Assembly (NCBI GenBank): GCA_002838185.1
Contig: CP017948.1
Span: forward strand, 1,736,001 to 1,800,000
DNA from: Tenericutes bacterium MO-XQ
GTDB taxonomy: Bacteria > Bacillota_I > Bacilli_A > Acholeplasmatales > Acholeplasmataceae
Reading direction: 5' to 3'
DNA length: 64,000 bases
Below, piece by piece: positions 18,505-27,685 of the stretch; position 1 is the first letter of the stretch, and each line of letters starts with the position of its first letter. The translations under genes were made by a program, and so were the position numbers. Below the pieces are notes generated by a model. It searched no databases. It worked only from the letters and a program-made list of their open reading frames with translations, and was not told the DNA's origin.

Positions 18505-19128
18505 TTATTTTGTTCCAAATAAACGATCTCCTGCATCACCAAGGCCAGGTACAATATATGCATGATCATTAAGTTTTTCATCTAAATTGATTAAATAAAT
18601 ATCAATATTTGGATATTTATCTAGTATTCTTTGAACACCTTGTTCAACCCCTATTATAGATAAAACAGTGATATCTGAAACTTTTTGTTCTTTTAAATAA
18701 TCAATTGTTTTTAACACACTCCCACCTGTTGCTAGTAATGGATCCAAAATAAAACATTTACACTCACTAATGTTGTTTGGATATTTTGCATAGTATACTT
18801 TAGGCTCCAAAGTTTGAGGATCTCTATACATTCCCACATGTGCAACTTTTGAACTAGGAATTAGATTTTGAATACCTTGAGTCATCCCTAGTCCAGCTCT
18901 AAGAATCGGCACTAAAACTATATTATCTTTCAGTTGAAATCCTTTTGTTTTTGCTATAGGAGTCTCAATATCAATGCTAAACAATTCAAAATCACGACTA
19001 ATCTCATAAACCATTAAAGCACTCAACTCTTCAACAACTTCTCTAAACATTTTCGTCCCACAATTTTTATCTCTAATAATACTCATTTTATGCTTCATCA
19101 ATGGATGTTTAAATACATGTAAACTCAT
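18505..19128 (-). CDS. upp: uracil phosphoribosyltransferase
   Basis: The 207-aa enzyme salvages uracil with PRPP to give UMP. The PRPP loop is seen as FILDPLLATGGS near residue 127 and the uracil-binding C-terminus as YIVPGLGDAGDRLFG, both characteristic. Length is typical (about 208 aa). A GAAAGGAAG lies before the ATG. It sits downstream of the FdrA operon terminator and could be partly read through, but nucleobase salvage is a housekeeping role. Confidence 0.95.
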   Translation of the reverse strand: MSLHVFKHPLMKHKMSIIRDKNCGTKMFREVVEELSALMVYEISRDFELFSIDIETPIAKTKGFQLKDNIVLVPILRAGLGMTQGIQNLIPSSKVAHVGMYRDPQTLEPKVYYAKYPNNISECKCFILDPLLATGGSVLKTIDYLKEQKVSDITVLSIIGVEQGVQRILDKYPNIDIYLINLDEKLNDHAYIVPGLGDAGDRLFGTK

Positions 19129-19151
19129 TTTTATCTTCCTTTCAATAGTAC

Positions 19152-19176
19152 AAAAAGGCGTTATTACGCCTTTTTT
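19152..19176 (-). terminator. terminator of the FdrA/carbamate kinase operon
   Basis: An AAAAGGCG / CGCCTTTT stem with a TAATAA loop (minus strand) and a T run follows directly after the carbamate kinase stop codon. Confidence 0.85.
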
Positions 19177-20104
19177 AGTCTTTATAAATTATTGTTCCTG
19201 AATTACCTTTTATAGCTAAAGATGCTTCTTCCAATGATGCTATTATTGCTTGTCCGTTTGGATTATTTTCTACAAAACTTACTGCAGCAACAACTTTTGG
19301 TTCCATACTGCCTTTACCAAATTCACCTGTTTTAATATAATGTTTAGCTTCTTTAACGCTCATCTTCGAAAACTCTTTTTGATTTGGTTTCATAAAATTG
19401 ATTGCAACTCTCTTAACTGCAGTTAAGATGATAAAAACATCAGCACCAATTAATTCAGCTAACTTAGCACTGCTAAAATCTTTATCAATGACTGCATTCA
19501 CACCAACAAGTTGATCTTTTTTGACTACTGGAATACCACCACCACCTGATGCGATAACGATGTTCCCACCTTCAACCAATTGTAAAACTATGTTTTTTTC
19601 TATGATATCAATCGGTTTCGGACTTGGAACTACCATGCGGTAACCTCTTCCAGAGTCTTCAACCATTTTTATACCTAGTTCTTTTTCTATTTTTAAAGCT
19701 TCTTCTCTTGTATGAAATCTACCAATAGGTTTTGTAGGATGAATAAAGGCTTGATCATCAGCATCTACTAATGTTTGTGTAACAATAGTAGCCACATTCA
19801 AATCCATATTTCTCTTTAATAAAGCATTCTTAATAGCATTTTGTAAATGATAACCTATATAACCTTGACTCATAGAGCCACATTCAGGTAACGGCATTAA
19901 CGGAATTGTATTTTTAAATTCATTAGCAGTATCAAATGCACTTTGAATCATTCCTACTTGTGGTCCATTACCATGTACTACAACGACTTGATGTCCTTCT
20001 TTCACCAAATCAACGATACTTATAGCAGCATGTTTTACAAGTTCTAATTGTTCTTTTGGTGTATCACCCAATGCATTGCCACCAAGAGCCACCAATATTT
20101 TCAT
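19175..20104 (-). CDS. arcC: carbamate kinase, FdrA-linked (AllK-like)
   Basis: This 309-aa enzyme makes ATP from carbamoyl phosphate and ADP, releasing carbamate that falls to CO2 and ammonia. The motifs match the amino acid kinase family: LVALGGNALGD at the start, VVVVHGNGPQVGMI near residue 40, ASGGGGIPVV near 205 and AVIDKDFSSAKLAELI near 222. It is the last gene of the FdrA operon, 10 bases after DUF1116. That mirrors the E. coli allantoin locus, where a carbamate kinase follows the oxamate carbamoyltransferase genes. No arginine deiminase genes are nearby, so it should serve this operon. Confidence 0.93.
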   Translation of the reverse strand: MKILVALGGNALGDTPKEQLELVKHAAISIVDLVKEGHQVVVVHGNGPQVGMIQSAFDTANEFKNTIPLMPLPECGSMSQGYIGYHLQNAIKNALLKRNMDLNVATIVTQTLVDADDQAFIHPTKPIGRFHTREEALKIEKELGIKMVEDSGRGYRMVVPSPKPIDIIEKNIVLQLVEGGNIVIASGGGGIPVVKKDQLVGVNAVIDKDFSSAKLAELIGADVFIILTAVKRVAINFMKPNQKEFSKMSVKEAKHYIKTGEFGKGSMEPKVVAAVSFVENNPNGQAIIASLEEASLAIKGNSGTIIYKD

Positions 20105-20114
20105 ATTACTCCTC

Positions 20115-21521
20115 CTATAATTGTTTTGTATAATCTTCTAATGCTTTTTCAAAACACAGCATAGGTGGATGAACCAACCCAGCTCCCACTTGACCAACTC
20201 CGGCTTTCTTATGAGCCATACCTGTATTTATTATTGGTAATATACCAGTTTCAATAACTTTAATCATATCGATACCTAGTGCAGTTGGCATAAAATCTAA
20301 AGGTGGTAAAGTGAAAACTTGATGTCTACCAGCTGTGATTTCATGCATTTCTGTAGAATAATCAAATGCTTGTTGAACAGCACCACCTACAAATTGTACA
20401 ATGGCTGGAGCACCACCCATAGCGAAACCTCCGATACCACATGTTTCAGTAATTGCACTATCCCCAATATCTGGAGCTGCATCATCTTCATTAAACCCAG
20501 GGAACATTAAACCTTTAACATAGTTAGCTGGAGCTTCATACCATGTATTACTGCTAGATAATTGAATACCAAAATTTACACCATTTCTACTCATTGCAGT
20601 AACAACTGTTGAATATTTTACACCTTTACCACTATCTAATGCTAACTTACAGTATGGCATAGATAAGTTTAAGAAATAGTGTTCATTATGCTTAATAAAG
20701 TTTAGTGTTTCTCTCTTCATTAGCTCATTATACTCAGTTTGTACAATATACTCTGAGATTTCTCTTAAAAATAGAGCTGATGAAGCTTTATTTCTGTTAT
20801 GACACTCATCACCCATATGAAGTGCTTGTGTGATAATACTTTTAATATCCACACCTTTAGATATTTCTAGAGCTTGATTAAGCACTGGCATTACAGTATG
20901 TTCTATGAACTTTAATCGATCAATGACTTCTTTACTATTAGCACCATATCTTAATACTTTTCCTAAACCTTCGTTAATTGTACAATAACTATAGTTACCA
21001 TGAACTTCGTTATATAATACATGAACCGGCATAGATGCTGATATAATACCTGCCATTGGTCCTACTGCTTGATGATGATGAGCACTATCAAATTTAATCT
21101 CACCTGATTGTGCTAATTTTAATGCATCAGATTCATCTTTTGCAAGTCCTTCATATATGAGTGCACCAATAATAGCACCTTGCATTGGTCCAGCCATTTT
21201 TTCAAAAGAAATCGGAGGACCTGCATGCAGTATAAGTTTTTTCTCCATGTTGGGAATAACTTCTATTGCTTTCTTTACTGCTACTAACTTAGCCTCAGCT
21301 TTTTTAATTCTATCTATAACTTCTAAATTAGCTTTTTGAATATGTGATGCATATTGACGTGTTTGACTAATTAAATTAAGTAACTTTAAATCACCATTTG
21401 CTGGTGGTCTCCATTCAAGATGTACATAATCAATATGTTGTCTTTCATAATCTTGTTTAAAACTAGGCGAACCAACATTGACAATTTTTAATGATTCTGA
21501 TAATAATTTTTTTGTACTCAT
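20115..21521 (-). CDS. DUF1116 protein, carbamoyltransferase subunit (AllG/YlbE-like)
   Basis: The 468-aa protein belongs to DUF1116, always found beside FdrA. In E. coli the FdrA-DUF1116-DUF2877 trio has been assigned as oxamate carbamoyltransferase. Recognisable stretches include LEWRPPANGD near residue 36, GPMQGAIIGALIYEG near 110, and the glycine-rich ETCGIGGFAMGGAPAIVQFVG near 360. Its ATG overlaps the fdrA stop by one base (TAATG), so the two are translationally coupled. The family assignment is firm; the acceptor substrate here is open. Confidence 0.88.
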   Translation of the reverse strand: MSTKKLLSESLKIVNVGSPSFKQDYERQHIDYVHLEWRPPANGDLKLLNLISQTRQYASHIQKANLEVIDRIKKAEAKLVAVKKAIEVIPNMEKKLILHAGPPISFEKMAGPMQGAIIGALIYEGLAKDESDALKLAQSGEIKFDSAHHHQAVGPMAGIISASMPVHVLYNEVHGNYSYCTINEGLGKVLRYGANSKEVIDRLKFIEHTVMPVLNQALEISKGVDIKSIITQALHMGDECHNRNKASSALFLREISEYIVQTEYNELMKRETLNFIKHNEHYFLNLSMPYCKLALDSGKGVKYSTVVTAMSRNGVNFGIQLSSSNTWYEAPANYVKGLMFPGFNEDDAAPDIGDSAITETCGIGGFAMGGAPAIVQFVGGAVQQAFDYSTEMHEITAGRHQVFTLPPLDFMPTALGIDMIKVIETGILPIINTGMAHKKAGVGQVGAGLVHPPMLCFEKALEDYTKQL

Positions 21522-23053
21522 TATGCTTCACCTCCAACAATAGCTTTGGCAATCAAGGCTGCTTGTGCATTTGTTTTACCTAAAATAACACCATGTTCAC
21601 TTAATCTTTTTTCTGCTGATTCAAGACCCTGGTGATCTTTATCTGTTCCACAAACATAAGCAACTATACTAATGTGACGACCATGAGACTTAGCAACTTG
21701 TTTAACTTCTTCAATCGCATCAAGTGTTACACCAACTGGATCATCATGCGAACCAATACCGAGTTCAAAATCCAACAATAAAACTGCAGTTTCTTCAAGT
21801 TTTGCTTCTTCAATCATTCGGTCTAATCTAATCATAGGTTCAATCATAGGGTGAGGTTTTCCTTGTGTAAAAATGTCATCGCCTAAATCGACTAAATTAT
21901 GTCCATTTGATTCCATTGGATTATGCATTTTTTCATTTTCTTTTTTTGCCACATTACTTGTAATGCCTTTTAAATCCTTTCTAAGAACACTTAAAGCTTC
22001 AGCTGTTAGTGTACCTCCACAAAAGAGGCCTTTTACTTTAGTTTGTTGTTTTTGTAAAAGTTTTCTTTCTTTCTCAATCATTAGTTTAGTTGATTGATCT
22101 ATTTCTAGTAAATCTGGTGTACTTAATCCAGATAAATCTAATGCCTTTTGAGCTGCTTCAGTTAATGTTGATACAAAATAGACATGTTCGATTTGATTGT
22201 CAACTTTTGAATCTAACAAACAAACAACAACAGGTTTTTTAACTGTTTTGAGTTTATCAACTATTTTATCAAGTACACTTGGATGCGGTGGCTTACTTAT
22301 CAATACAATTGTTTTCGTATCTTCATCTTCATTGAGTACATCGATACCCTTAAGCATCATTTTTCCACCCACAGCTTCGCTTAAATCTCTTCCACCAACT
22401 CCAATTGCTTGAGTGATTCCACCATGAAAACGGTCGATAATAACTGTTACTTCTTGTAATCCTGTTCCACTAGCAGCTACCAATCCAATATTTCCTTTTG
22501 AAACTTGATTTGCAAAACATAATCCTTTTCCATTAATTATTGCTGTTCCGCAATCGGGACCCATAACAAGTAAATCTTTCTCAAGAGCGATATCTTTAAG
22601 TTTGACTTCATCTTCTACACTCACATTATCACTAAATAACATGACATGCATATCATTTTCTAATGCTTGATATGCTTCGTTTGCAGCATAAATTCCTGGA
22701 ACACTAATTACAGCAAGATTAGAGTCTTTTGCTTTTTTTGCTTGTGAAATAGTTTTAAATTTCGTCTCAGAAGTGCTTTTTTTGTCTTCTTTTTTTGTCA
22801 ATTGTTCTATAACTTCTTGATCCCAAACTTCATTTTCATCTGTCATTTCTGCAGCTAAAAGCAAGTCATTGGCCGTTGCTTGATCAAATGATTCATCATA
22901 TAAACCAACAGACTTCATCATATCTTTATTCATGTCTGTACCCATGAACATTAACAGTTCATTTAATTTTAAATTTTTCTTGATTTTGACAGTTGTACTC
23001 ATTAAAGTCACTGAATCATAATAACTATTTTTTAATACTTTATACTTTTTCAT
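21521..23053 (-). CDS. fdrA: FdrA, acyl-CoA-synthetase-like carbamoyltransferase subunit
   Basis: The 510-aa protein has the succinyl-CoA-synthetase-like fold of FdrA (AllF in the E. coli allantoin locus). The N-terminal CoA-binding-like Rossmann part is VISVPGIYAANEA near residue 115, followed by MGPDCGTAIINGKGLCFAN and GLVAASGTGLQEV. A second ligase-like half near 340-510 holds LLDFELGIGSHDDPVG. The start at 23053 has AAGGTGAT six bases upstream; the ATG at 23062 has none. It overlaps the DUF2877 gene by 14 bases. Confidence 0.9.
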   Translation of the reverse strand: MKKYKVLKNSYYDSVTLMSTTVKIKKNLKLNELLMFMGTDMNKDMMKSVGLYDESFDQATANDLLLAAEMTDENEVWDQEVIEQLTKKEDKKSTSETKFKTISQAKKAKDSNLAVISVPGIYAANEAYQALENDMHVMLFSDNVSVEDEVKLKDIALEKDLLVMGPDCGTAIINGKGLCFANQVSKGNIGLVAASGTGLQEVTVIIDRFHGGITQAIGVGGRDLSEAVGGKMMLKGIDVLNEDEDTKTIVLISKPPHPSVLDKIVDKLKTVKKPVVVCLLDSKVDNQIEHVYFVSTLTEAAQKALDLSGLSTPDLLEIDQSTKLMIEKERKLLQKQQTKVKGLFCGGTLTAEALSVLRKDLKGITSNVAKKENEKMHNPMESNGHNLVDLGDDIFTQGKPHPMIEPMIRLDRMIEEAKLEETAVLLLDFELGIGSHDDPVGVTLDAIEEVKQVAKSHGRHISIVAYVCGTDKDHQGLESAEKRLSEHGVILGKTNAQAALIAKAIVGGEA

Positions 23054-23858
23054 TTGTATCACCTTCTTTTAATCCTATTAAAAATCCGTATAAAATGCCA
23101 TATCCACTAGTCGAACCTACGGAAATCACTTTATTTAGTGAAACTGTATTGTTTGATGTAAAAAACTCTTCAATAAAGTCAATATATAACTTAGGATAAA
23201 CTTTGTTATATGTGTCTGTTAAGTTCTGACGACTAAACCAATTTGTTTTTGTTTTTGATTTGTTAATAATTTGTTTTATCCAAGAAACATGTATATTTCT
23301 TGCATTCTTTGATAGAATATAACCTACTAATATATCGTCACCAAGAGGAGTTAATCCATATCCCAACCCCAATATATCAAGTGCAGTTTTATAAGATGGA
23401 CTCATTTCAAACTTCTTGTATTTATCTATCATAAAAACGTTTGTAATACTATCATCTTTTTCATTTAATGATATACCTTTCGGAAACCATTGATCAACGT
23501 ATTGAAGCGTTTTTTGATAGTGATTATCTTCCATATTGAATGTAGTTTTTTCAGGTTCATAAATTTTAATATTTTGTTCTTGTATTGTGAACTGATAGAT
23601 GCCTATGTTAAAAAATCCATCATCCCAAGTGACAAGATTTCCAATATTTACATCTAATTTTTTAAAATTTATATCCTCATCTATAACGATATGATGATAT
23701 CCTTCTGAAATATTTGATCCTAATGTCAATATATGCTCATCTTTAAGTGAAAGATGTATGGTTGCATTATGTATTGCATACACACGAGCTCCATACATCT
23801 TCATGGCTTCACACATTTTTGAATCTATAGATCTAATTTCAGCTATTTTCACTTTCAT
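23040..23858 (-). CDS. DUF2877 protein, carbamoyltransferase subunit (AllH/YlbF-like)
   Basis: This 272-aa cytoplasmic protein belongs to DUF2877, the third partner of FdrA and DUF1116. The diagnostic stretch is GLTPLGDDILVGYIL near residue 170, a glycine/aspartate motif conserved in the family. The C-terminus VISVGSTSGYGILYGFLIGL is also typical. It overlaps both neighbours, the permease by 20 bases and fdrA by 14, showing tight coupling. It is divergent in its N-terminal half. The family call is good, and the function follows that of the complex. Confidence 0.85.
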   Translation of the reverse strand: MKVKIAEIRSIDSKMCEAMKMYGARVYAIHNATIHLSLKDEHILTLGSNISEGYHHIVIDEDINFKKLDVNIGNLVTWDDGFFNIGIYQFTIQEQNIKIYEPEKTTFNMEDNHYQKTLQYVDQWFPKGISLNEKDDSITNVFMIDKYKKFEMSPSYKTALDILGLGYGLTPLGDDILVGYILSKNARNIHVSWIKQIINKSKTKTNWFSRQNLTDTYNKVYPKLYIDFIEEFFTSNNTVSLNKVISVGSTSGYGILYGFLIGLKEGDTNEKV

Positions 23859-25371
23859 TAACTACGTTATCTTGTCTTCTATAATAATTCATAACAACTA
23901 AAACAACAGCTATTGCAAGGTATCCTAATGCAACTTCCCATCCTGTTGCCCATCCAATTGCAGGTGCATGGATAAATCCAAAGAATGCTAATCCACCTGT
24001 AATCAATGCATATACTGCTGATAATAAATATTTCTTGTCAATAATATAAATTGCAATAGTAGCAATCATCATACCTACTAAAATATCACCTGCGGCTAAT
24101 CTTTCCCATCCTAATAATGGAATACCAGTGTTTGCTAATGCTTCATAATCCAATGGCATACCAGTTGTAGCTATTGCATTTTTAATCTGTAAAGTTACAA
24201 ATCCGGCGATTAATGGAATAAATGACAAGGCAACTGCTGGCATATGTTTTTTCTCTGTAGTCGCAAATGCCTGTGTTGTAATAACCATACCGATATACAT
24301 TAGAATTGGAAGTAATGCTATTAATGGAATTATTGTAAGAATTAAGTTCATAAATCCTAAGAATCCGATAAGCAGAATTGTTACACCAGTTACCCAAGAA
24401 TATCCAATTCTAGCACCAGTAGACTTCCAGCCAGGATGACCAATATAAATAATTGTTGGGAAAGGTGATCCTAAAAACGAACCTAATAAAGTCAATCCAG
24501 CTGGTACTAACATTGCTTTTGGAACATTATAATGTTCACCTGCAACATCAGCACTTTCTAAGTTATCTAAACTTTCTAAGAAATCATAAATAGCTAATGG
24601 TATAGCAGCTGGTAAGAAAGGAGCAATTTGTCTGAATCCTTCACCAAATAAATTAATAAATACTCCAGGGAAACTAAATCCTACGTTTGATACTGAATCA
24701 CTAACTGCTTGAGGATCCATATATCCAGTAATCCATGCTAATATTGTACCAACAATGATAGCAAAAGCACCTGCTGGAATATTAAAAGGCATCTTCTTAA
24801 GTGCAAACCATCCAACAAAAATAATTGCTAATGAAGTTAATCCTATATATGGAGTCGTAAATACTTGACCAGCTGGATTCATTGCAATATAAGTAATTGC
24901 CAAACCTGCTAGAGCTCCTAACATAGCTGCTCTTGGAATATATTTTTTAATATAAATACCTACAAATGCGCCTGTAGCCATAATGATACCTTGAATGAAA
25001 TTCCATACGATACCAGCAGCCCATGCAATTTGCCAATCACCAGTTGAAGCATATACAACTGCAATAACTCCAAATGCAACAACAAAGTAATGAGGTACAG
25101 AAAGTCCATATGGCATTGCTGTAACATCTGCTTTATTTTTCTTAATTGAATATTGTTTAGCTTGAATTGCTAAAATGATACCACCAAGACCAACTGCAAC
25201 TGCAGTTCCAGGAACAACACTACCAAAAACGATGTCGCTTGGCATACCTATAACAACCAATAATCCTATAGCTGCTAAAAAGTTTGTTAATACGTTTGAT
25301 CCTAATCCAAAAAATCCGTTTAAATCTCCTTTAACCCACCAAGGAGTCCCGCCTTTTAATTTCTTAAACAT
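23839..25371 (-). CDS. NCS2-type nucleobase/ureide permease (second of two)
   Basis: The 510-aa protein has 12-14 membrane helices with the NCS2 core: a conserved Glu in DFLESLDNLESADVAGEHY near residue 285 and the half-helix region GSFLGSPFPTIIYIGHPGWK near 320. It resembles the permease encoded at 26026-27564 along its whole length, including an N-terminal W..GDLNGFFGLGSNVLTN segment. NCS2 proteins import uracil, xanthine, urate and similar rings. It overlaps the DUF2877 gene, so its cargo is probably the operon's substrate or a related compound. Confidence 0.85.
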   Translation of the reverse strand: MFKKLKGGTPWWVKGDLNGFFGLGSNVLTNFLAAIGLLVVIGMPSDIVFGSVVPGTAVAVGLGGIILAIQAKQYSIKKNKADVTAMPYGLSVPHYFVVAFGVIAVVYASTGDWQIAWAAGIVWNFIQGIIMATGAFVGIYIKKYIPRAAMLGALAGLAITYIAMNPAGQVFTTPYIGLTSLAIIFVGWFALKKMPFNIPAGAFAIIVGTILAWITGYMDPQAVSDSVSNVGFSFPGVFINLFGEGFRQIAPFLPAAIPLAIYDFLESLDNLESADVAGEHYNVPKAMLVPAGLTLLGSFLGSPFPTIIYIGHPGWKSTGARIGYSWVTGVTILLIGFLGFMNLILTIIPLIALLPILMYIGMVITTQAFATTEKKHMPAVALSFIPLIAGFVTLQIKNAIATTGMPLDYEALANTGIPLLGWERLAAGDILVGMMIATIAIYIIDKKYLLSAVYALITGGLAFFGFIHAPAIGWATGWEVALGYLAIAVVLVVMNYYRRQDNVVNESENS

Positions 25372-25382
25372 ATTGCCACCTC

Positions 25383-26045
25383 TTATTTTTTAAGTTCTTT
25401 TATCAATTTATCTGAAGTTGTAGTCCAACCAAAGATTCCACCTTGCTGATTAATCATGCGAATTGCAGCTTCTTGATCTCTTTCATCAAACGCTGCAGTA
25501 CCATCTTCTATCATTAAGCACTCATATCCACGATCATTTGCTTCTCTTATTGTTGTGTGTACACACACATGTGTTGTTACACCACAAACAATTAAACTCT
25601 CAATCCTTTTATTTTGAAGTATTGCGTGTAAATCTGTTTGATAAAATGCGCCTTTACCTGGTTTATCAATCACAACTTCGTTTTCTAAAGGTTTTAATTC
25701 GTCAACAATATCATGCCCATATTCGCCACGAATTAAGATTCTTCCCATAGGTCCTTCTTCACCAATCGCTGATGATCTTCTTTTCTTTGCAGCAGGTACA
25801 TCACTCATGTCAGGTCTATGTCCTTCCCTAGTGTGAATAACAAACATGCCCTTATCTCTAGCTGCATCTAAAATAGTTCTAACTGTTGGAATGATTGATT
25901 TTGTTGGTGTAATATCATTACCTAGTGCTTCACCAAATCCTCCAAATTCACAAAAATCTCTTTGCATATCAATAATGATTAATGCTGTTTTTTCTAAGCC
26001 AAAATCAAATGTAAATGGTTTTGCTTCAACTTGATACTTTCTCAT
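25383..26045 (-). CDS. isochorismatase-fold cysteine amidohydrolase, biuret-hydrolase-like
   Basis: The 220-aa protein has the cysteine hydrolase triad: D26 in IIIDMQ, K128 in DKPGKGAF and C161 in THVCVHT. The spacing K128-C161 (33) and C161-Q201 (40, in NQQGGIFG), plus a second Lys at 131 and the phrase HTREGHRPD, match what I recall of biuret hydrolase (D36, K142, K145, C175, Q215). That enzyme cleaves biuret to allophanate and ammonia. Other cysteine hydrolases act on ureidoacrylate, N-carbamoylsarcosine or triuret, so the substrate is inferred. AAAGGAG precedes; TTG at 26048 is an alternative start. It overlaps the upstream permease by 20 bases. Confidence 0.8.
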   Translation of the reverse strand: MRKYQVEAKPFTFDFGLEKTALIIIDMQRDFCEFGGFGEALGNDITPTKSIIPTVRTILDAARDKGMFVIHTREGHRPDMSDVPAAKKRRSSAIGEEGPMGRILIRGEYGHDIVDELKPLENEVVIDKPGKGAFYQTDLHAILQNKRIESLIVCGVTTHVCVHTTIREANDRGYECLMIEDGTAAFDERDQEAAIRMINQQGGIFGWTTTSDKLIKELKK

Positions 26046-27564
26046 CAATTGAAACTCCTTTCTTTTTGTAATATATATAATATCCTAAAAATATTAATGC
26101 CATAAATACATAGCCGATTGTCATGCCTTGATTCATATTGATGCCTACTGTTACTCCATGAACAATGCCAAAGAATGATAACAATGCTGCAATTAGAGCA
26201 ACAATTGTTGCATACATAAATTTATGATCAATGACATAAACAGCTATTGAACCCAAGATAATTCCAACAATAATACTTCCAGCACCTAATCCCATCATGC
26301 CATAATAATTTAGTCCTGCAACTTCTAATACATTATAACCAATATCACCTGCAGAACTATTTAATGTTCCGATTGCTATATCAACTGCATTTTTTGTCCA
26401 ATCTGCAAGTGCTGGAATAATCGCTAGAACAACAGCTGGAGCATACTTATGTTTGACACTTGTAAATGCTTGGGTAGTGATTACTATACCTATATACAAT
26501 AAGATAGGCAATATAGCTACAACTGGAATAATATTAAGTAAAACTGAAAATAATCCTAAAACTGTTAACAAAAATATAGATAGTCCGGTTAAAAATGAGT
26601 AACCGATTCTCGCACCAGCTTCTTTCCACCCTGGATGTCCAATGAAAATAGCTGTTGGAAAAGGATTCCCAAATAGTGAACCAATGATAGTTGTAGTACC
26701 ATCAGCAATCATTGCTTCTTTAGTTGAGTAATGATCGCCAGCAACTGCTGCGGATTCACAATTATCTATGGTTTCAAAGAAGTTATAAATACCTAATGGA
26801 ATTGCACTAAATAAAAATGGTAATGCTTCTTGGAAGCCATCGATATATCTTTTTACACTGGGGATAGGTATACCCATATTGATATTACTTAAACTATCAA
26901 CAAGAATTCCGCCATCCATGAGACCACTAATCCAACCAATTGCTACACCTACTATAATAGCTACCAGACCAACTGGAATATTAAACGGCATTTTTACTTT
27001 TCCTATCCATCCTAGTAAGACTATTGCAAGTGCAACTAAACCTATATAGGGTATTGCGAAAACACTAAACGCAGGATTTAATGCTATATAAGTTATTGAA
27101 ACACCGGCGAGTGAACCTAGCATAGCAGCTCTAGGTACAATTTTTCTCACTTTAGGACCAATAAAACTACCTAACAGTTCAATTACACCTTCAAGTAGAG
27201 ACCAAACAAGACCAGCTGCCCAAGCCAAATATGCATTACCTGTTGACCAAAATACTGGACCAATTATTAAGAAAACAATGAGAAACATGTGTGGTACACT
27301 TGTTCCTGCAGGTAATGCAGTTACATCATCTCTATGCTCTTTTTTTGATAATTTAATTGCCATAAATGTGTAATATAAAGATGAAATAAGTATTGAAAAT
27401 CCTACAGCTGGTAATATTCTGCCATAAACAATATTACCAGGTAGTCCAACGACAGCACTTAGTAAGCTTGCCATAACTAAAACGTTTGTCAAATTATTTG
27501 TGAATAATCCAAAAAATCCGTTCCAGTCACTTTTTACGAAATATTTTGTTTTAATAGTAAGCAC
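26026..27564 (-). CDS. NCS2-type nucleobase/ureide permease (first gene of the operon)
   Basis: This 512-aa membrane protein is a paralogue of the permease at 23839-25371, with the same conserved Glu region (NFFETIDNCESAAVAGDHY) and FIGHPGWKEAGARIGYS. The start is unusual. The only conventional codon is GTG at 27564, but its first G is the last base of the AGGAGG site (27569-27564), so it cannot be read from that site. An in-frame ATT at 27555, eight bases downstream of AGGAGG, fits much better and would shorten the protein by three residues. A TATAAT lies at 27584-27579, so the leader is very short. Confidence 0.85.
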   Translation of the reverse strand: MLTIKTKYFVKSDWNGFFGLFTNNLTNVLVMASLLSAVVGLPGNIVYGRILPAVGFSILISSLYYTFMAIKLSKKEHRDDVTALPAGTSVPHMFLIVFLIIGPVFWSTGNAYLAWAAGLVWSLLEGVIELLGSFIGPKVRKIVPRAAMLGSLAGVSITYIALNPAFSVFAIPYIGLVALAIVLLGWIGKVKMPFNIPVGLVAIIVGVAIGWISGLMDGGILVDSLSNINMGIPIPSVKRYIDGFQEALPFLFSAIPLGIYNFFETIDNCESAAVAGDHYSTKEAMIADGTTTIIGSLFGNPFPTAIFIGHPGWKEAGARIGYSFLTGLSIFLLTVLGLFSVLLNIIPVVAILPILLYIGIVITTQAFTSVKHKYAPAVVLAIIPALADWTKNAVDIAIGTLNSSAGDIGYNVLEVAGLNYYGMMGLGAGSIIVGIILGSIAVYVIDHKFMYATIVALIAALLSFFGIVHGVTVGINMNQGMTIGYVFMALIFLGYYIYYKKKGVSIDEKVSS

Positions 27565-27599
27565 CTCCTCGTATATCTATTATATAAAATTGAACAGAT

Positions 27600-27655
27600 T
27601 TTGTATTTATCAATATTTTACAAATAACAACCCTTTTTATTGTAATATTTTACAA
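27600..27655. promoter_or_regulatory. repeated candidate PucR operator in the divergent promoter region
   Basis: AATATTTTACAA occurs twice in direct orientation at 27612-27623 and 27644-27655, 32 bp (three helical turns) apart. Each copy is half of an inverted repeat: TTGTAATATTTTACAA at 27640-27655, and TTTGTA...TACAAA at 27600-27624. The second site overlaps the likely -35 (TTGTAA, 27640) of pucR, whose -10 would be TATGCT at 27663-27668. The first lies just upstream of the permease -10. Confidence 0.55.
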
Positions 27656-27685
27656 CTAGTGATATGCTAAAAAAGAGGTGAGTTT

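Noticed and set aside
19175..20104. Arginine deiminase pathway membership for the carbamate kinase
   Set aside because: No arcA, arcB or arcD nearby; the gene is the last of the FdrA operon.
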